Below are positions 35,601 through 46,830 of a DNA stretch of 64,000 nt, piece by piece (the stretch's first letter is position 1; each line of letters starts with the position of its first letter). Below the pieces are notes generated by a model, which had not been told where the DNA came from, did no database searches, and worked only from the letters and a program-made list of their open reading frames with translations. The position numbers were made by a program, and so were the translations under genes. Source of the DNA: Theropithecus gelada (Eukaryota > Chordata > Mammalia > Primates > Cercopithecidae); the NCBI RefSeq assembly GCF_003255815.1, contig NC_037689.1, positions 147,363,815 to 147,427,814 of the forward strand, read 5' to 3'.

Positions 35601-37370
35601 CACCCTCTACCGTTCTAAGGCAGGCAGTTTTGTGGGTCAGTTTCACCAAGTGGTCAGGGAAAACGAATCACCATTTTAATACTTCCAAATAATCCCAAAA
35701 CACGGGCAATGATTCAACGAATTCTCCAAGGCTCCCTCTCCTGCATTGGAAAAACAAAGAAAAAAAGAAAAAACAGATAAAGACATCCAGCCTTTATAAA
35801 ATGAACATGTGAGCCAAGTGTTCACTCATATTGCAGCAAATGTCCTAAATAGATAATTGTATATTCAACACAACAGTGGACTAATGAACAAGCAGCTCAT
35901 ATGCAAGGAATAAAAACACAGAAAAAGCCTCTGAAATGAATTTTATTATATTTTCAAATTAACATTTTTAGCAAACGAAGATTAAAAGGCACTTTAATTT
36001 TCTAAAACTGACAGGAAACATACTTGAACGTGAAATGTTAGAAGCATTCCCATTCTTGTCAGGAGCAAGTCATTGATGTATGCTTTCACTGCTACCATTC
36101 ATAGCTGCACTGAAAATCGAAATGAAAAAGAGTCAGAGCTACGAATATCAAGATGAAAAAGAGGTATGAAGATTGAAAAGAAATAGATAGTATTTTTCAC
36201 AATTTGACTATCAAGAAAATTCAAAGGAAGAGACACACGGAATATTTAAATGAATAAGAGACTTCAGAAGACAACATACGAAGACCATCACAGCGAATAC
36301 AAGAGACTTGCCACACATAAGCAACTTAGAACATTAAATTAAAAATATACGATCCCTAACAGCATTTAAATCCAAACTATAAAGAAGAAGAAGCCTAACC
36401 AAAATATGCAAGACATCTACAGAAGCAACTGTACAAGTCTGCTGACAGATTCAGAGAAAAAAATTCCCAAATAAATGGAGTAGTATATGATGTTCACTGA
36501 TGAGGAACAGAATATGGAAAAGGGGTAAATCTTACTTAAATTAAATAGTGAATGCCTACCTGTAGCTGCCAAAGTGACAATCAAGCCCAGGCTGCTGTGT
36601 TCTACTTCCAAAATCGACTGTGGAAAAATAAAGAAGGGAAAAAGAAAAATAAAACAACAATATCAGCAACAAAGTCTAAACAACGAAACAGAGAAAACCC
36701 TGGGGAAGATTGAAGACTGTGTTGAACTGGTACTTGTGTTCTGGGCAGGTGGAGAGGCAGGGAGGTTGAGGAGGTCTGCAACCACTGCAGATGACAGGGT
36801 GAGTTGCAGGAAAAGTTTTAAAGGACCATACCACATCAATGCACAATCTGAGTCTGCACCTCAAAACACGAGGCCAGTAGCCCAGGGGTACTATCAGGAC
36901 ACCAGGAAAATTTGATTGATTGAGAGACTATGGCTCCAGAGTTCTGCTAATAACAACTGGAGACAAAGAGTAGGTTAGGACTGACTTTCCAAAATATTAT
37001 TATTTTAATCAAATACATATAATGAACTAGAAATAGAATAGTATGAGTGAATCACACATTATATGAGTAAATATTGTTTGATAAAATAAGTATGTATAGT
37101 CGGCATACATATATGTATAAATATTTGTAAAGATATATACATATACATACATATAATTATACTTACATAATATGAACATATACATACACATACGTGTTTA
37201 TGCATATAAACATAAATATAATGCACATATACAATTGGCATAGATTTAACATTTGTTTCTTACTATATGAATGAGAATTAAAATATGAAAATCACGAAAG
37301 TGAACTAGGAATTGTTAGATAACTTCAAAACTCAGGATCTCAAATTTCTTGCAGCTACTCAGCTTCTTCA
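35601..37370. other. Upstream flank of MAGEA8, no gene seen
   Basis: AT-rich. A run of ATAC/ATAT microsatellite-like text lies at 37105-37230. The frames at 36417-36611 and 36574-36915 lack recognisable domains. Confidence 0.45.
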
Positions 37371-37859
37371 GTGTGAAAATAAATCATTTAGTACAAAAGG
37401 TTTGCAAAATCCTCTTCTAGCTGGGGAAGAGCCCCAGTGGGAAGGCGTGCCTCTTCTCCCAGAGGTCACTACAATCATAGGTGCTGCAACCCCACAGGGA
37501 GAATCTGGCCTGGGACCCGCAGCCATTCTCTGCAAGGGATGCAGCTGTGCAAATGCTCAGAGGTGACAGAAACAGAGCATCTCCTAAAAGAGCCAAGAGT
37601 TAGGAAGAGGACCCTCCTGAGTGAGGACTCAGTGCTCACCCACACCACATAGAGGGGCCACAGAATTCAGCTCAGACCCTCATGTCAGCCCTGAAAGACC
37701 CCAGCAGCCTTGTCCCCCCTCCACACCCTTCCCCCCACTGCCACCTCAGGGGACTTGGAATCAGAACCTTGGTCTGAGGGAGGCAGACACTATCAGCAGA
37801 GTACGGGGCTCCAGGATCCGCCAGATCTCAAGATGAGAACCTTGAGAGATAACTGAGCC

Positions 37860-37965
37860 GCTCCTCCCTCATCCCCCGCCCCACTGGAATCCGGTTCCGC
37901 CCCTACTGTCCACCCAGGTGAGCCCTGGGTGGACGGATGTGACGCCACTGACGTGGCCGCAGAGA
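37860..37965 (+). promoter_or_regulatory. MAGEA8: MAGEA8 core promoter (predicted)
   Basis: A CpG-containing, TATA-less block before predicted exon 1. Visible sites are a GC box CCCCGCCCC (37874-37882), an Ets-type CCGGTTCCG (37891-37899, GGAA on the minus strand), a perfect 9-bp inverted repeat CCACCCAGG/CCTGGGTGG (37910-37918, 37924-37932), and two CREB/ATF-like half sites TGACGCCA (37940) and TGACGTGG (37949). MAGE-A promoters are known to depend on Ets sites and to be silenced by CpG methylation in most somatic cells. Transcription start not determined. Confidence 0.6.
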
Positions 37966-38043
37966 TCAGAGAGAAGCCTGGTTCTAAGTGGTCAGCTTGA
38001 GATCGACTGAGGGAAGCGGGCCCAGACTCTGTGAGGAGGCAAG
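37960..38043 (+). other. MAGEA8: MAGEA8 predicted non-coding exon 1
   Basis: The sequence ending CTGTGAGGAGGCAAG is the conserved end of exon 1 in MAGE-A genes, followed by the splice donor GTGAGAC at 38044. The start is an estimate. Alternative first exons are possible. Confidence 0.6.
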
Positions 38044-38339
38044 GTGAGACCCTGAGGGAGGACTGAGGAGGCCCCCACCCCTCATGTAGAACCCGAAATA
38101 ATCTAGCGCCTCCCCTGCTGCCAGCCCTGGACCACTAGGGGGCAGACTTGTCTGGCTGGGCCACCCCTAGCCAGCCCTGCGCTTAAGCCACAGGGGAATC
38201 TGGAGTGAGAGCTTGGTGTGACCAGAGCAGGGCTGGTTAGCAGAGGGCAGGGCCCAGGTTCTGCCAGGCATCAAGGGCAGGACCCTGAGGGAGGGCTGAG
38301 GCCCCACAGAGCACATCGCTGCCCCTACTGTCAGCCCTG

Positions 38340-38391
38340 GGCATGGCGGCCGGGCATGGCGGCCAGGCATGGTGGCCGGGCATGGCGGCCG
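38340..38391. repeat. 13-bp minisatellite, four units
   Basis: Unit GGCATGGCGGCCG repeated four times, two of the copies with one change each. Each unit keeps one or two CpGs. Confidence 0.92.
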
Positions 38392-39245
38392 GGCTAGCTG
38401 ATTCTGACGTCCCCATCCGGGGATGATGCAGCGAAGGGGCTTCATAAGCACGGCCTCAGAGGAGCAGAGGGAGGTCCCAGGCCATGCTGGGAGATGAGGG
38501 AGGCCTGAGGGGACCCAGGACCCCAGGACAGGAGGCCCACCCTACCTGTCTGAGACTGAGGCGCCTCCACATTTGGCCTCAGGAATCTAAGGGACTGAGA
38601 CTCAAGTCAGCAGGGGGGTGGTGCCCAGCCCTGCCAGGAGTCAAGGAGAAGAAGAAGAGGGAGGACTCAGGGGATCTTGGACTCCAAATCAGTGGAGAAC
38701 TCAGCCTTGGGAGGTCCCATGATCTGTGGCTGCATGTGGCGCATCCTTGTTGCGTTTTCAGGGTGTCAGAAAGGAGAGGGCTGTGGTTTGAGGAGTGAAG
38801 TCTCAGGTCACTGGAGAGAGGTGCCCCAGAGCCCTTAAAGAGGACTCAGCAGACCTCCCGTCACTGACCTAAGAAACCTGCTCCTGCTCTCAGGTCTGGG
38901 CACTCCAGGCAGGACTGTGGGGAAGGGAAGTGGCCCCCCAACTTTCTGATCGGTGGCCTCAAGGAGATGGTGGCCTTGGCATGCAAGACACATCCATGGT
39001 TCAGCAGGAAGGAAAGGGCCATGCCTTGTCGTGGAGTAAATATGAATAACTGGATGACACCCAGACAGAGAAAGACCCCATGAAACCTACTACTTCTGTC
39101 AGCCTTGGGAATCCCATGCAGGGGTGTCCATGTAGTGCCCCCATTACTTCTGCCTCCCGGGTCTCAGGGAGGTGGCAACCTCGGTCTGAAGGGCGTCCTC
39201 AGCTCAGCAGAGGGAGCCACACCTGTTCAACAGAGGGACAGGATC

Positions 39246-39299
39246 ACAACATCTGCAGGACCCAAGGTGTGTACAACATCTGCAGGACCCAAGGTGTGT
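39246..39299. repeat. Exact 27-bp tandem duplication
   Basis: Two identical units beginning ACAACATCTGCAGGACCCAA, in MAGEA8 intron 1. The perfect match suggests a recent event. Confidence 0.95.
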
Positions 39300-40242
39300 A
39301 CTCTTTGTGATGACTGGGGGTACTCCTGGCCTGGAAAGAAGGGACCCCACAAAGTCTGGCTAACTTTGGTTATTATCTCTGGGGAAACCCAATCAAGGGT
39401 GGCCCTAAGTGGCAATCTCACCTGTACTATGGGCAGGAAGTTGGGGAAACTCAGGAAGATGAGGTATTCGTGGTAAGGGGAGATGTCTGCTCATATCAGC
39501 GTGTTGTGGGTTGAGGAAGGACAGGCTCCATCAGGGGAAAGATGAAGAACCCCCTGAAGGCCTTAGAATCCACCACTCAAGAACAAGTAGGGACAGACCC
39601 TAGTGTCATGCCTGGACACCCCACCCAGTGGTCATCAGATGTGGTGGCTCCTCATTTCTCTCTTGGGATCTCAGGGAAGCGAGGACCTTGTTCTCAGAGT
39701 GACTCAGGACAAAGCAAGGACCCCCATCTGGGCAACAGACTCACTGGTCCAAGAATCTACAAGAGTCTAGGTGACAACACTGAAGGAAGATTGAGGATAG
39801 CCTCGATGGTTCTCCTAGCAGGCAAAAAACAGATGGGAGCCCAACAGAAATCTGCCCTGCCTCTGTTGTCACCCCAGAAAGCATGAGCAGGACTAGCAGC
39901 TGAGGCCCCCTGTGTGATACCAGACTCATTGGTCTCAGGGAGAAGAAGGCTTTGGTTTGAGGGGGCTGCATTCAGGTCAGCAGAGGGAGGGCCAAGGACC
40001 TGCCAGGAGTCAGGGACTCAAAGGACACCACTCACCAAATACACAGGACCGAACCCCTCCCTGCACCTTCTGTCAGTCATGGGAAGTGCAGGAAAAGGTG
40101 GGTGGATGGAATCCCCTCACTTGCTCTTCTAGTGTCTCCTGGAGATAGGTCCTTGGATTGAGGAAGTGGCCTCAAGTCAGCCCAGGGAGAGTTTCAGAAC
40201 CTGGAGGCATCAAGATGAGGACCAACCAGGATCCTCACGTTT

Positions 40243-40350
40243 GGACACATGGGCCCCAATGTATTTTGTGTAGCTATTGTTGTTTTCTCACCCTAGGGCA
40301 GGACACATGGACCCCAATGTACTTTGTGTAGCTATTGCTTTTTCCCCAGG
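40243..40350. repeat. 58-bp tandem duplication, imperfect
   Basis: GGACACATGGGCCCCAATGT (40243) recurs as GGACACATGGACCCCAATGT (40301) and the match continues through TTTGTGTAGCTATTG. A few differences in each unit. Confidence 0.85.
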
Positions 40351-40874
40351 AGGCCTTGGGCACATGGGGCCAGATGTGGGTCCCTTTACATCCTTCTCTT
40401 CCATATCAGGGATGTGAACCCTTGATCTGAAAGTTTCTCAGGCCAGCAAAAGGGCCAGATCCGGGCCCTGCCGGGAGAAAGGTGAGGGCCCTGAGTGAGC
40501 ACAGAAAGGACCATCCACGCAAAATAGTGGTGAGCTCATAGAGTCAGGCTCAACCTCCTGACAGCACTGGGGTACTGGGGCTGTGCTTGTAGTCTGCAGC
40601 CTGAGTTCCCCCTCGATTTCTAGGAGCTCCAGGAACCAAGCTGTGAGGCCTTGGTCTGAGGCAGTATCTTTAGTCACAGAGCATAAGAGGTCCAGGCAGT
40701 ACCAGCAGTCAAACTGAGGTGGTGTTTCCCCTGTATGTATACTAGAGGCCCCTCTAGCATCAAAACAACAGGAACCCCACAGTTCCTGGCTCTACCAGCC
40801 CTTCTGTCAGTCCTGGAGCCATAGCCTTTGCCCAGAGGCTGCACCCTGAAATGCCCTCTCAATTCCTCTTTCAG

Positions 40875-40936
40875 GTTCGCAGGGAACAGGCCAGCCGGGA
40901 GTTCGGGAGGCCCCAGAGGAGCACTGAAGGAGACCT
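40875..40936 (+). other. MAGEA8: MAGEA8 predicted non-coding exon 2
   Basis: Bounded by the acceptor TTTCAG (40874) and the donor GTAAGT (40937). The internal text GAGGAGCACTGAAGGAGA is typical of the second exon in MAGE-A genes. 62 bp, no ATG used. Confidence 0.75.
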
Positions 40937-41074
40937 GTAAGTAGGCCTTTGTTAGGGCATCTGGGGTGTGGTACCCAGCTGAGGCCTCTCACACGCTTCC
41001 TCTCTCCCCAGGCCTGTGGGTCTCAATTGCCTAGCTCCGGCCCACACTCGCCTGCTGCCCTGACCTGAGTCATC

Positions 41075-42034
41075 ATGCTTCTTCGGCAGAAGTGTCAGTC
41101 CTGCAAGGCTGAGGAAGGCCGTCAGGCCCAAGGAGATGCACCGGGCCTTATGGATGTGCAGATTCCCACAACTGAGGAGCAGAAGGCTGCATCCTCCTCC
41201 TCTACTCTGATCGCGGGAACCCTGGAGGAGGTGCCTGATTCTGGGTCACTGAGTCCTGCCCAGAGTCCTCGGGGTGCCTCCTCTTCCCTGACCGTCACCG
41301 ACGACACTCTAGGGAGCCAATCCAATGAGGTTTCCAGCAGCAATGAAGAGGAGGGGCCAAGCACCTCCCCAGACCCAGCTCACCTGGAGTCCCTTTTCCG
41401 GGAAGCACTTGATGAGAAAGTGGCTGAGTTAGTTCATTTCCTGCTCCGCAAATATCAAATTAAGGAACCGGTCACAAAGGCAGAAATGCTGGAGAGTGTC
41501 ATCAAAAATTACAAGAACCACTTTCCTGAGATCTTCAGCAAAGCCTCTGAGTGCATGCAGGTGATCTTTGGCATTGACGTGAAGGAAGTGGACCCCGCCG
41601 GCCACTGCTACGTCCTTGTCACCTGCCTGGGCCTCTCCTATGACGGCCTGCTGGGTGATGATCAGAGCACGCCCAAGACCGGCCTCCTGATAATCGTTCT
41701 GGGCATGATCTTAATGAAGGGCAGCTGTGCTCCTGAGGAGGCAATCTGGGAAGTGTTGAGTGTGATGGGGCTGTATGATGGGAGGGAGCACAGCGCCTAT
41801 TGGGAGCTCAGGAAGCTGCTCACCCAAGAGTGGGTGCAGGAAAACTACCTGGAGTACCGCCAGGTGCCCGGCAGTGATCCTGTGCGCTACGAGTTCCTGT
41901 GGGGTCCAAGGGCCCTCGCTGAAACCAGCTATGTGAAAGTCCTGGAGCATGTGGTCAGGGTCAATGCAAGAGTTCGCATTTCCTACCCATCCCTGCATGA
42001 AGAGGCTTTAGGAGAGGAGAAAGAAGGAGTCTGA
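41075..42034 (+). CDS. MAGEA8: MAGE family member A8
   Basis: One uninterrupted 319-codon frame. Its exon starts at 41012 after the acceptor CCCCAG; the first ATG (41075) follows GTCATC, and the whole CDS lies in this one exon, as in all MAGE-A genes. Residues 1-110 are the low-complexity, Ser- and Glu-rich tail; about 117-310 form the MAGE homology domain (two winged helices), with KVAELVHFLL, EVDPAGHCY (171-179) and FLWGPRALA (274-282). The last two match positions of known MAGE-A antigen peptides. As I recall the human protein, the N-terminus (IPT.EEQKAASSSSTLI) and tail (SYPSLHEEALGEEK) single out MAGEA8, which is one residue shorter in human. MAGE-A proteins bind RING E3 ubiquitin ligases in nucleus or cytosol and are normally limited to germ cells, placenta and tumours. 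A CxxC pair (Cys7, Cys10) near the N-terminus is a local oddity. Function in this species is inferred. Confidence 0.96.
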   Translation: MLLRQKCQSCKAEEGRQAQGDAPGLMDVQIPTTEEQKAASSSSTLIAGTLEEVPDSGSLSPAQSPRGASSSLTVTDDTLGSQSNEVSSSNEEEGPSTSPDPAHLESLFREALDEKVAELVHFLLRKYQIKEPVTKAEMLESVIKNYKNHFPEIFSKASECMQVIFGIDVKEVDPAGHCYVLVTCLGLSYDGLLGDDQSTPKTGLLIIVLGMILMKGSCAPEEAIWEVLSVMGLYDGREHSAYWELRKLLTQEWVQENYLEYRQVPGSDPVRYEFLWGPRALAETSYVKVLEHVVRVNARVRISYPSLHEEALGEEKEGV

Positions 42035-42513
42035 GCAGGAGTTGCAGCTAGGTTCAGTGGCACGGGTTGCTGGAGGGCCTGGGCCAGTGCACTTTCCAGG
42101 GCCACAAACAACCCCGTCCCTGTCCTGTTACATGAGACCCATTCTTCACTCTGTTTGAAGAGAGCAGTCACCGTTCTCAGTAGTGGGGAGCATGTTGGGT
42201 GTGAGGGAACACAGTGTGGACCGTCTCTCAGTTCCTGTTCTATTGGGTGATTTGGAGGTTTATCTTTGTTTCCTTTTGGAATTGTTCCAATGTTCCTTTT
42301 AATGGATGGTATAATGAACTTCAACATTCATTTTATGTATGACAGTAGACAGACTTACTGCTTTTTATATAGTTTAGGAGTAAGCGTCTTGCTTTTCATT
42401 TATATTGGGAAACCCATGTTGTTTCTTGAATTCAGACACTATAAGAGCAGAGGATTAAGGTTTTTTAGAAATGTGAAACAACATAGCAGTAAAATACATG
42501 AGATAAAGACATA

Positions 42514-42519
42514 AATAAA
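42514..42519 (+). terminator. MAGEA8: Upstream AATAAA in the MAGEA8 3'UTR
   Basis: A first poly(A)-signal hexamer about 105 bp before the main one. It lies in the stretch deleted from the other MAGEA8-like copy. Confidence 0.4.
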
Positions 42520-42618
42520 TTAAACAATAGTTAATTCTTGCCTTCTTTGTACCTCTTGGTGTACCCTATGTATCTGGATTTGCTTGGCTTCTTTGAGAAT
42601 GAAACTGAATTAAATATG

Positions 42619-42624
42619 AATAAA
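42619..42624 (+). terminator. MAGEA8: MAGEA8 main poly(A) signal
   Basis: AATAAA in the context AATTAAATATGAATAAATAA, conserved with 270-275 of the duplicate. The predicted 3'UTR is about 600 bp. Confidence 0.7.
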
Positions 42625-43624
42625 TAAGTCCCCCTGCTCACTGGCTCATTTTTTCCCAAAACATTCATTGAGCTTCTGCTATTTGGAAGGCGCTGGGTTA
42701 GTACTGGAGATGCTAAGGTAAGCCAGGCCCACCCCTGACCTTAGGGTAGTAGAGTCTAGTATCTGCAGTCACATAACTAAGGTGGCCAGGTATCCTTTAA
42801 GATCTAAAGGGAAAATAAGAGGGATGAGCATGTGGAGCAACAGGTGAGAGTGGTGGAGTGTACATGCCCTGAGCCAAGGCCTTTTGGGCTTTGGGAAACT
42901 TCAGTACCTTTTGGGTGAGCTGATTCTAATGAAGCGGGGTGGGGCCAGAGCCAGATTCTCAGAGGACAAGAGAAAAGCTTGGAAGGGAAACCTGCTCAGC
43001 AGTTCCTTTTGGATGGTGGATGAAACAGAGAGGCATCTCCTCCTGGGGCAGGAATGGGAGGTGTCCTGCACTCTTGTCTCAGTGAGGTTGAACACAGCAC
43101 ACAAAGTTGGTGATGGATACCCATCATACACATGGGTTTCCTGAGAGATAAGCATGAATCTGCTGAGATGTGAGGCCCAGATGCCACTGGACATGTGCTT
43201 GTTTCCCTGGTTGTGAGAGCCAGAGCTGACTGTATTAAAAAGGCATTCTGATTAGCTTATCTGAAGCGCAATTTGGCCAGTTTTAACAAGGGAAAGATTT
43301 GGGGTGGTGATATAATGAATGAAAATGGTGGTTTAGATGGAAAAGAAGCTGAGAGAGAGGGAAGGACTTTATTCTTGACTCATATTCTAGGAGCTCTGAG
43401 TTGCATTCCAGTTGAGGAAGACTCCTGCACATTGAATTTTTGAAGTATACCCTCTGAGTGGGTAAGCTTACTGAAATTCATTGACAAAACTTCCTTTTTT
43501 GGCTAAGTAATTCTTCCAGATCCTAATAAGCTGCATATTTTCTGATAAGTCCTGGAGAAATCAACAAGGACAAAATCCGAGAGTGCTAGGATCGGGGGTC
43601 AAATAGTAGAAATATAGTCATCTG

Positions 43625-43855
43625 CCGTTCTTTAAACTTCTAAATTACACAAGGCCCTGAGCCAGGTGCATCATTTACATTGCATACACTCCAACAGTGC
43701 TATTGAACAGGGATCATCACACCTGCTTCACAGATGAAGAACCCAAGGCTCACAGGGCTTGGGCATTTCCCAGGATCACATGGCTAGTAATAGGGCTGGA
43801 ACCAGATCTCTAGTGTGATTCCTGTGGAGCCCATGCTCTTCCCATTCCTGACAGC
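43625..43855 (+). repeat. MIR-like SINE (copy 2 of the duplicated flank)
   Basis: CACCTGCTTCACAGATGAAGAACCCAAGGC and CAGGATCACATGGCTAGTAA match the MIR core better than copy 1 does. Confidence 0.65.
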
Positions 43856-44165
43856 CTGACGCCCACCTCCTGAGTAGCAAGTAGTTTATTTCTCAGCACT
43901 GCATCATGTCTCTCAGGTGACAAAAAGAAGGAGCCTGAGGCCAAGGTACTAAAAGCAGGCCAAAAGAAGGTGACAATGAGAATCAAACAGCATTAGGGGC
44001 ATGGTGGTTCCCCTGGGAGCTGACTGTTGGGTGCTTTCTGTTGAGTACCTACTATCAAACATGTTATGGGAGAGCCTACAAGTGCTCATCCACATATTGG
44101 ATTCTCTCCTTCAGCATATAGGACAAGTACACTCCAAGCCAGCATTTCTGTCTGGCTCCAGCACT

Positions 44166-45219
44166 TTCCTGAATTACAACACCCTTCATCTGGTCCCCCT
44201 CATGTACCCTCTGTTCCATCTCTGGGAACCTAGCCTGCTGCTTGCTCTTCCCTGCTACATCTTGAGGCTGCACAGAATCACCTGCCTTCCCCAGGACATG
44301 GAACATTCCTATCCCCTGCAAAAGTTCCCTGCCTTTTCCACCACTCAACCTCAGTCCTGTCCCACAGCCACAGCCACTCTGGACTGTGACTTTAGACACC
44401 TGGTCCTCTCTCCCTGGGAGTCCTCTAAATACTCTTTGTTCTCTCAGTGGGGTGTGAGTGGAGTCTGCATTGCACATAATCTCTTGATTCTTGGGATACA
44501 GCACGGAAGGTAGAGAGTAGTTTGTCTAAGTCACTAGCATATTTGCAGAAGGATTGTAATGAGCTTCTTATTCAAAGCTGGGGACTGAACAGGCAAATGG
44601 ATGGTGCTCAGGAATCCCATTCCTTCATAAAAGGTAGAAGAAGAGCAGCCATCTCCTGAAACTGAATTCTTACAAATCCTGGGCTTCTCCTAGGATGTGA
44701 GAAACTGTTCCTTGGTGGACATGCCAGCTGGAATTTGAAAAGAACCAGCCTTCCACTGCCTCCTGTTTGGCATCTGCCCCCAGGAACATACTGGCTTTCA
44801 GTGTGACTAGTGGCACCTATACAGGTGTTCAGACAACAGCAATCATGTGGAGGGTAGCAGAGAAGGTGGGTAGGATTCTGCCCCTGCATCAGATGGAAAG
44901 AGGAAATCCTCAGCCTACTGAGAAGACAGATGGTGTTGCAAAAGGAAGTGCAGAAAATGCTATGGAGTGAAGAAGGTGAACTCACCCAGCTGACCTTACA
45001 GGATTATCTTCAAATTAGATGGGTTAATGTATTTGGAAGCATCTGACACATAGCAGTCCCTTACAAATTAAGAGAAATTCAAAGAAAATCTGATCTCAGA
45101 ACCTTCTCCAAGAAATTAAGGGTGTAGTTATCATGACAAATTATAGTTTGTGTATAGTTGCCTTTATTTCTAGCTGTGTTCAAAGCCAATGCTTCTCAAC
45201 AACAATATTTTTTTTTAAT
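44166..45219. other. Intergenic DNA, no gene supported
   Basis: A 170-codon frame spans 44001-44513 and overlaps a 142-codon frame on the other strand. Neither shows a domain, and the plus frame begins inside the duplicated flank where copy 1 is not open. I regard both as chance frames. Confidence 0.5.
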
Positions 45220-46365
45220 TTCTCAGATTGACATCAGACATTAGGACTTGTCTGATCTATCAAAAAAGCTAACTATTGGTTTTGTAAAGTTCATTTATTG
45301 TTTCTCTGAAATTTCTGAAATTTTAATTTCATTAATTTTTCTCTTCCTATCTATACCACCCCATCTCTTTCTTTGCCTTAGTTTTAATGTACTTTTCCTC
45401 TACTGGTTATTTAAGAGCAAATTTTAAATGTTTTATTTGAGCCCTTCGTCACTTTCTAATGTAAGCATTTAAGGACATAAATGTTTCCATAGGCACTACC
45501 TTAGCTGAATTCCACAAATTTTAAAACATCGTATTTCCATTTTTATTTATCAGAAAATATTTTTTAGTTTTCCTCAAGAATTTTTTTAAACATAAAGTAG
45601 TAACAATGTGTTGTTTATTTAAAAATACTTGGGGACTTTATAGGTATGTCCTTTGTTATATTTGTACTTTATTCCTTTATAGATTTTTAAACTACACTTT
45701 GTACAATTTCGGTTGTTTTAAATTTTTTATGGGTTGTTTAATGGTCTATCTTGGTAAAAATTCCACATACACTTGAAAATATTATACATTCTGTTCTTAT
45801 TCTGTGGAGTGTCCAGTAAAGGCCAATCAGATCAAGTTAGTTCCTTGTGTTGTCAGTTTCTTCTATAACCTTGCAGAGTTTCTGTCTACTTCAGCCATTT
45901 ACTCAGAGAGGAGTTTTGCAGTCTCCAAATGCAAGTGTAGATTTGACTATTTATCCTTTCAGTTCTATCAGATGTTGTTTTGCATATTTTGAAATAATGC
46001 TTTTAGGTGAATTAACGGGATTATGTCTTGTTTCTTAATTAACTCTTTTATCATTGCATAATGTCCCTATTTATCCATGGTAATTTTCCTTCCTATAAAG
46101 TTTTAAAAAGTTTACTCAATGTAATCACTCCAACTTGCTTTTTTTAATTTTTAATTTCATTATTTAAATTAACAGTAATTTTGTTTTCTTTATGTGTCCT
46201 GTTCTGTGGCCTTAGCCCATGTGTAGATTTAGGGAACCACCACCATCAAATCATTTTCCACAATGGTTGTACCATTTTCATAATTCCCACTAGCAACATA
46301 TCAGATTTAAAATTGTTCTTCATCTTTGGTAGCACTTAGTAATGGTTCTTTGTTGTTGTTGTTGT

Positions 46366-46396
<31 letters not shown>

Positions 46397-46830
46397 GAGA
46401 CAGAGTCTCACTCTCTTGCCCAGGCTGGAGTGCAGTGGTGTGATCTCAGCTCACTACAGCCTCTGCCTCCTGGGTTCAAGCCAGTCTCCTGCCTCAGCCA
46501 CCCGAGTAGTTGAAATTACAGGCGTGCACCATCACGCCTGGCTAATTTTTTTTTTTTTTTTTTTGTATTTTTAGTAGAGATGGAGTTTCACCATGTTGGC
46601 CAGGCTGGTCTCGATCTACTGGCCTCAAGTGATCCACCTGCCTCAGTCTCCCAAAGTGCTGGAATTACAGGCTTTGAGTCACAGTGCCCAGTCATGTCTT
46701 TTAAATATCTTTTTCAAATATATGTTACCATATCTCATTATGGTTTAATATGCATTTCTCTAATAGCTGTGATGTAGAATAATTTTTCATGTGCTTATTT
46801 GTCATGAATATGTCCACATTGGAAAATGCC
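45220..46830 (-). mobile_element. Old L1M, antisense, split by AluS
   Basis: The complement of diverged ORF2 text: AATTTTTCTCTTCCTATCTA, ACCTTAGCTGAATTCCACAA, then the 3' part with CATTTTCCACAATGGTTGTA. The last 600 bp are repeated at 49815-50400. Confidence 0.65.
46368..46692 (-). mobile_element. AluS or AluJ, antisense, with internal poly(T)
   Basis: Poly(T) then an Alu complement. The middle A-rich linker has expanded to T20. Divergence suggests an older Alu. Confidence 0.88.

Larger units (their letters stand above)
38044..40874 (+). other. MAGEA8: MAGEA8 predicted intron 1
   Basis: GC-rich, free of Alu and L1, with no convincing coding frame. It carries a recurrent motif CTTGGTCTGAGG followed by TCAGGTCAGCAGAGGGA at about eight to nine places, a 13-bp CpG-rich minisatellite (38340-38391), an exact 27-bp tandem pair (39246-39299) and an imperfect 58-bp pair (40243-40350). 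It ends with the acceptor CCTCTTTCAG at 40874. Confidence 0.55.
41845..44165 (+). repeat. Segmental duplication, copy 2 (MAGEA8 3' end and flank)
   Basis: Paralogue of 1-1795 in direct orientation, about 41.8 kb apart. It is longer by the 524 bp of coding end and 3'UTR lost in copy 1. Similarity ends near 44165 (CAAGCCAGCATTTCTGTCTG). Confidence 0.85.

Noticed and set aside
37059..37241. Open frame with many Tyr/Ile/Cys
   Set aside because: Translation of an ATAC/ATAT simple-repeat stretch.
39240..39302. Possible CRISPR-like repeats
   Set aside because: Only two directly adjacent 27-bp units without spacers, in a primate nuclear intron.
44001..44513. 170-codon open frame after the MAGE duplication
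   Set aside because: No domain, overlapped by a 142-codon frame on the opposite strand, and its first part is not open in the paralogous copy near 1635.
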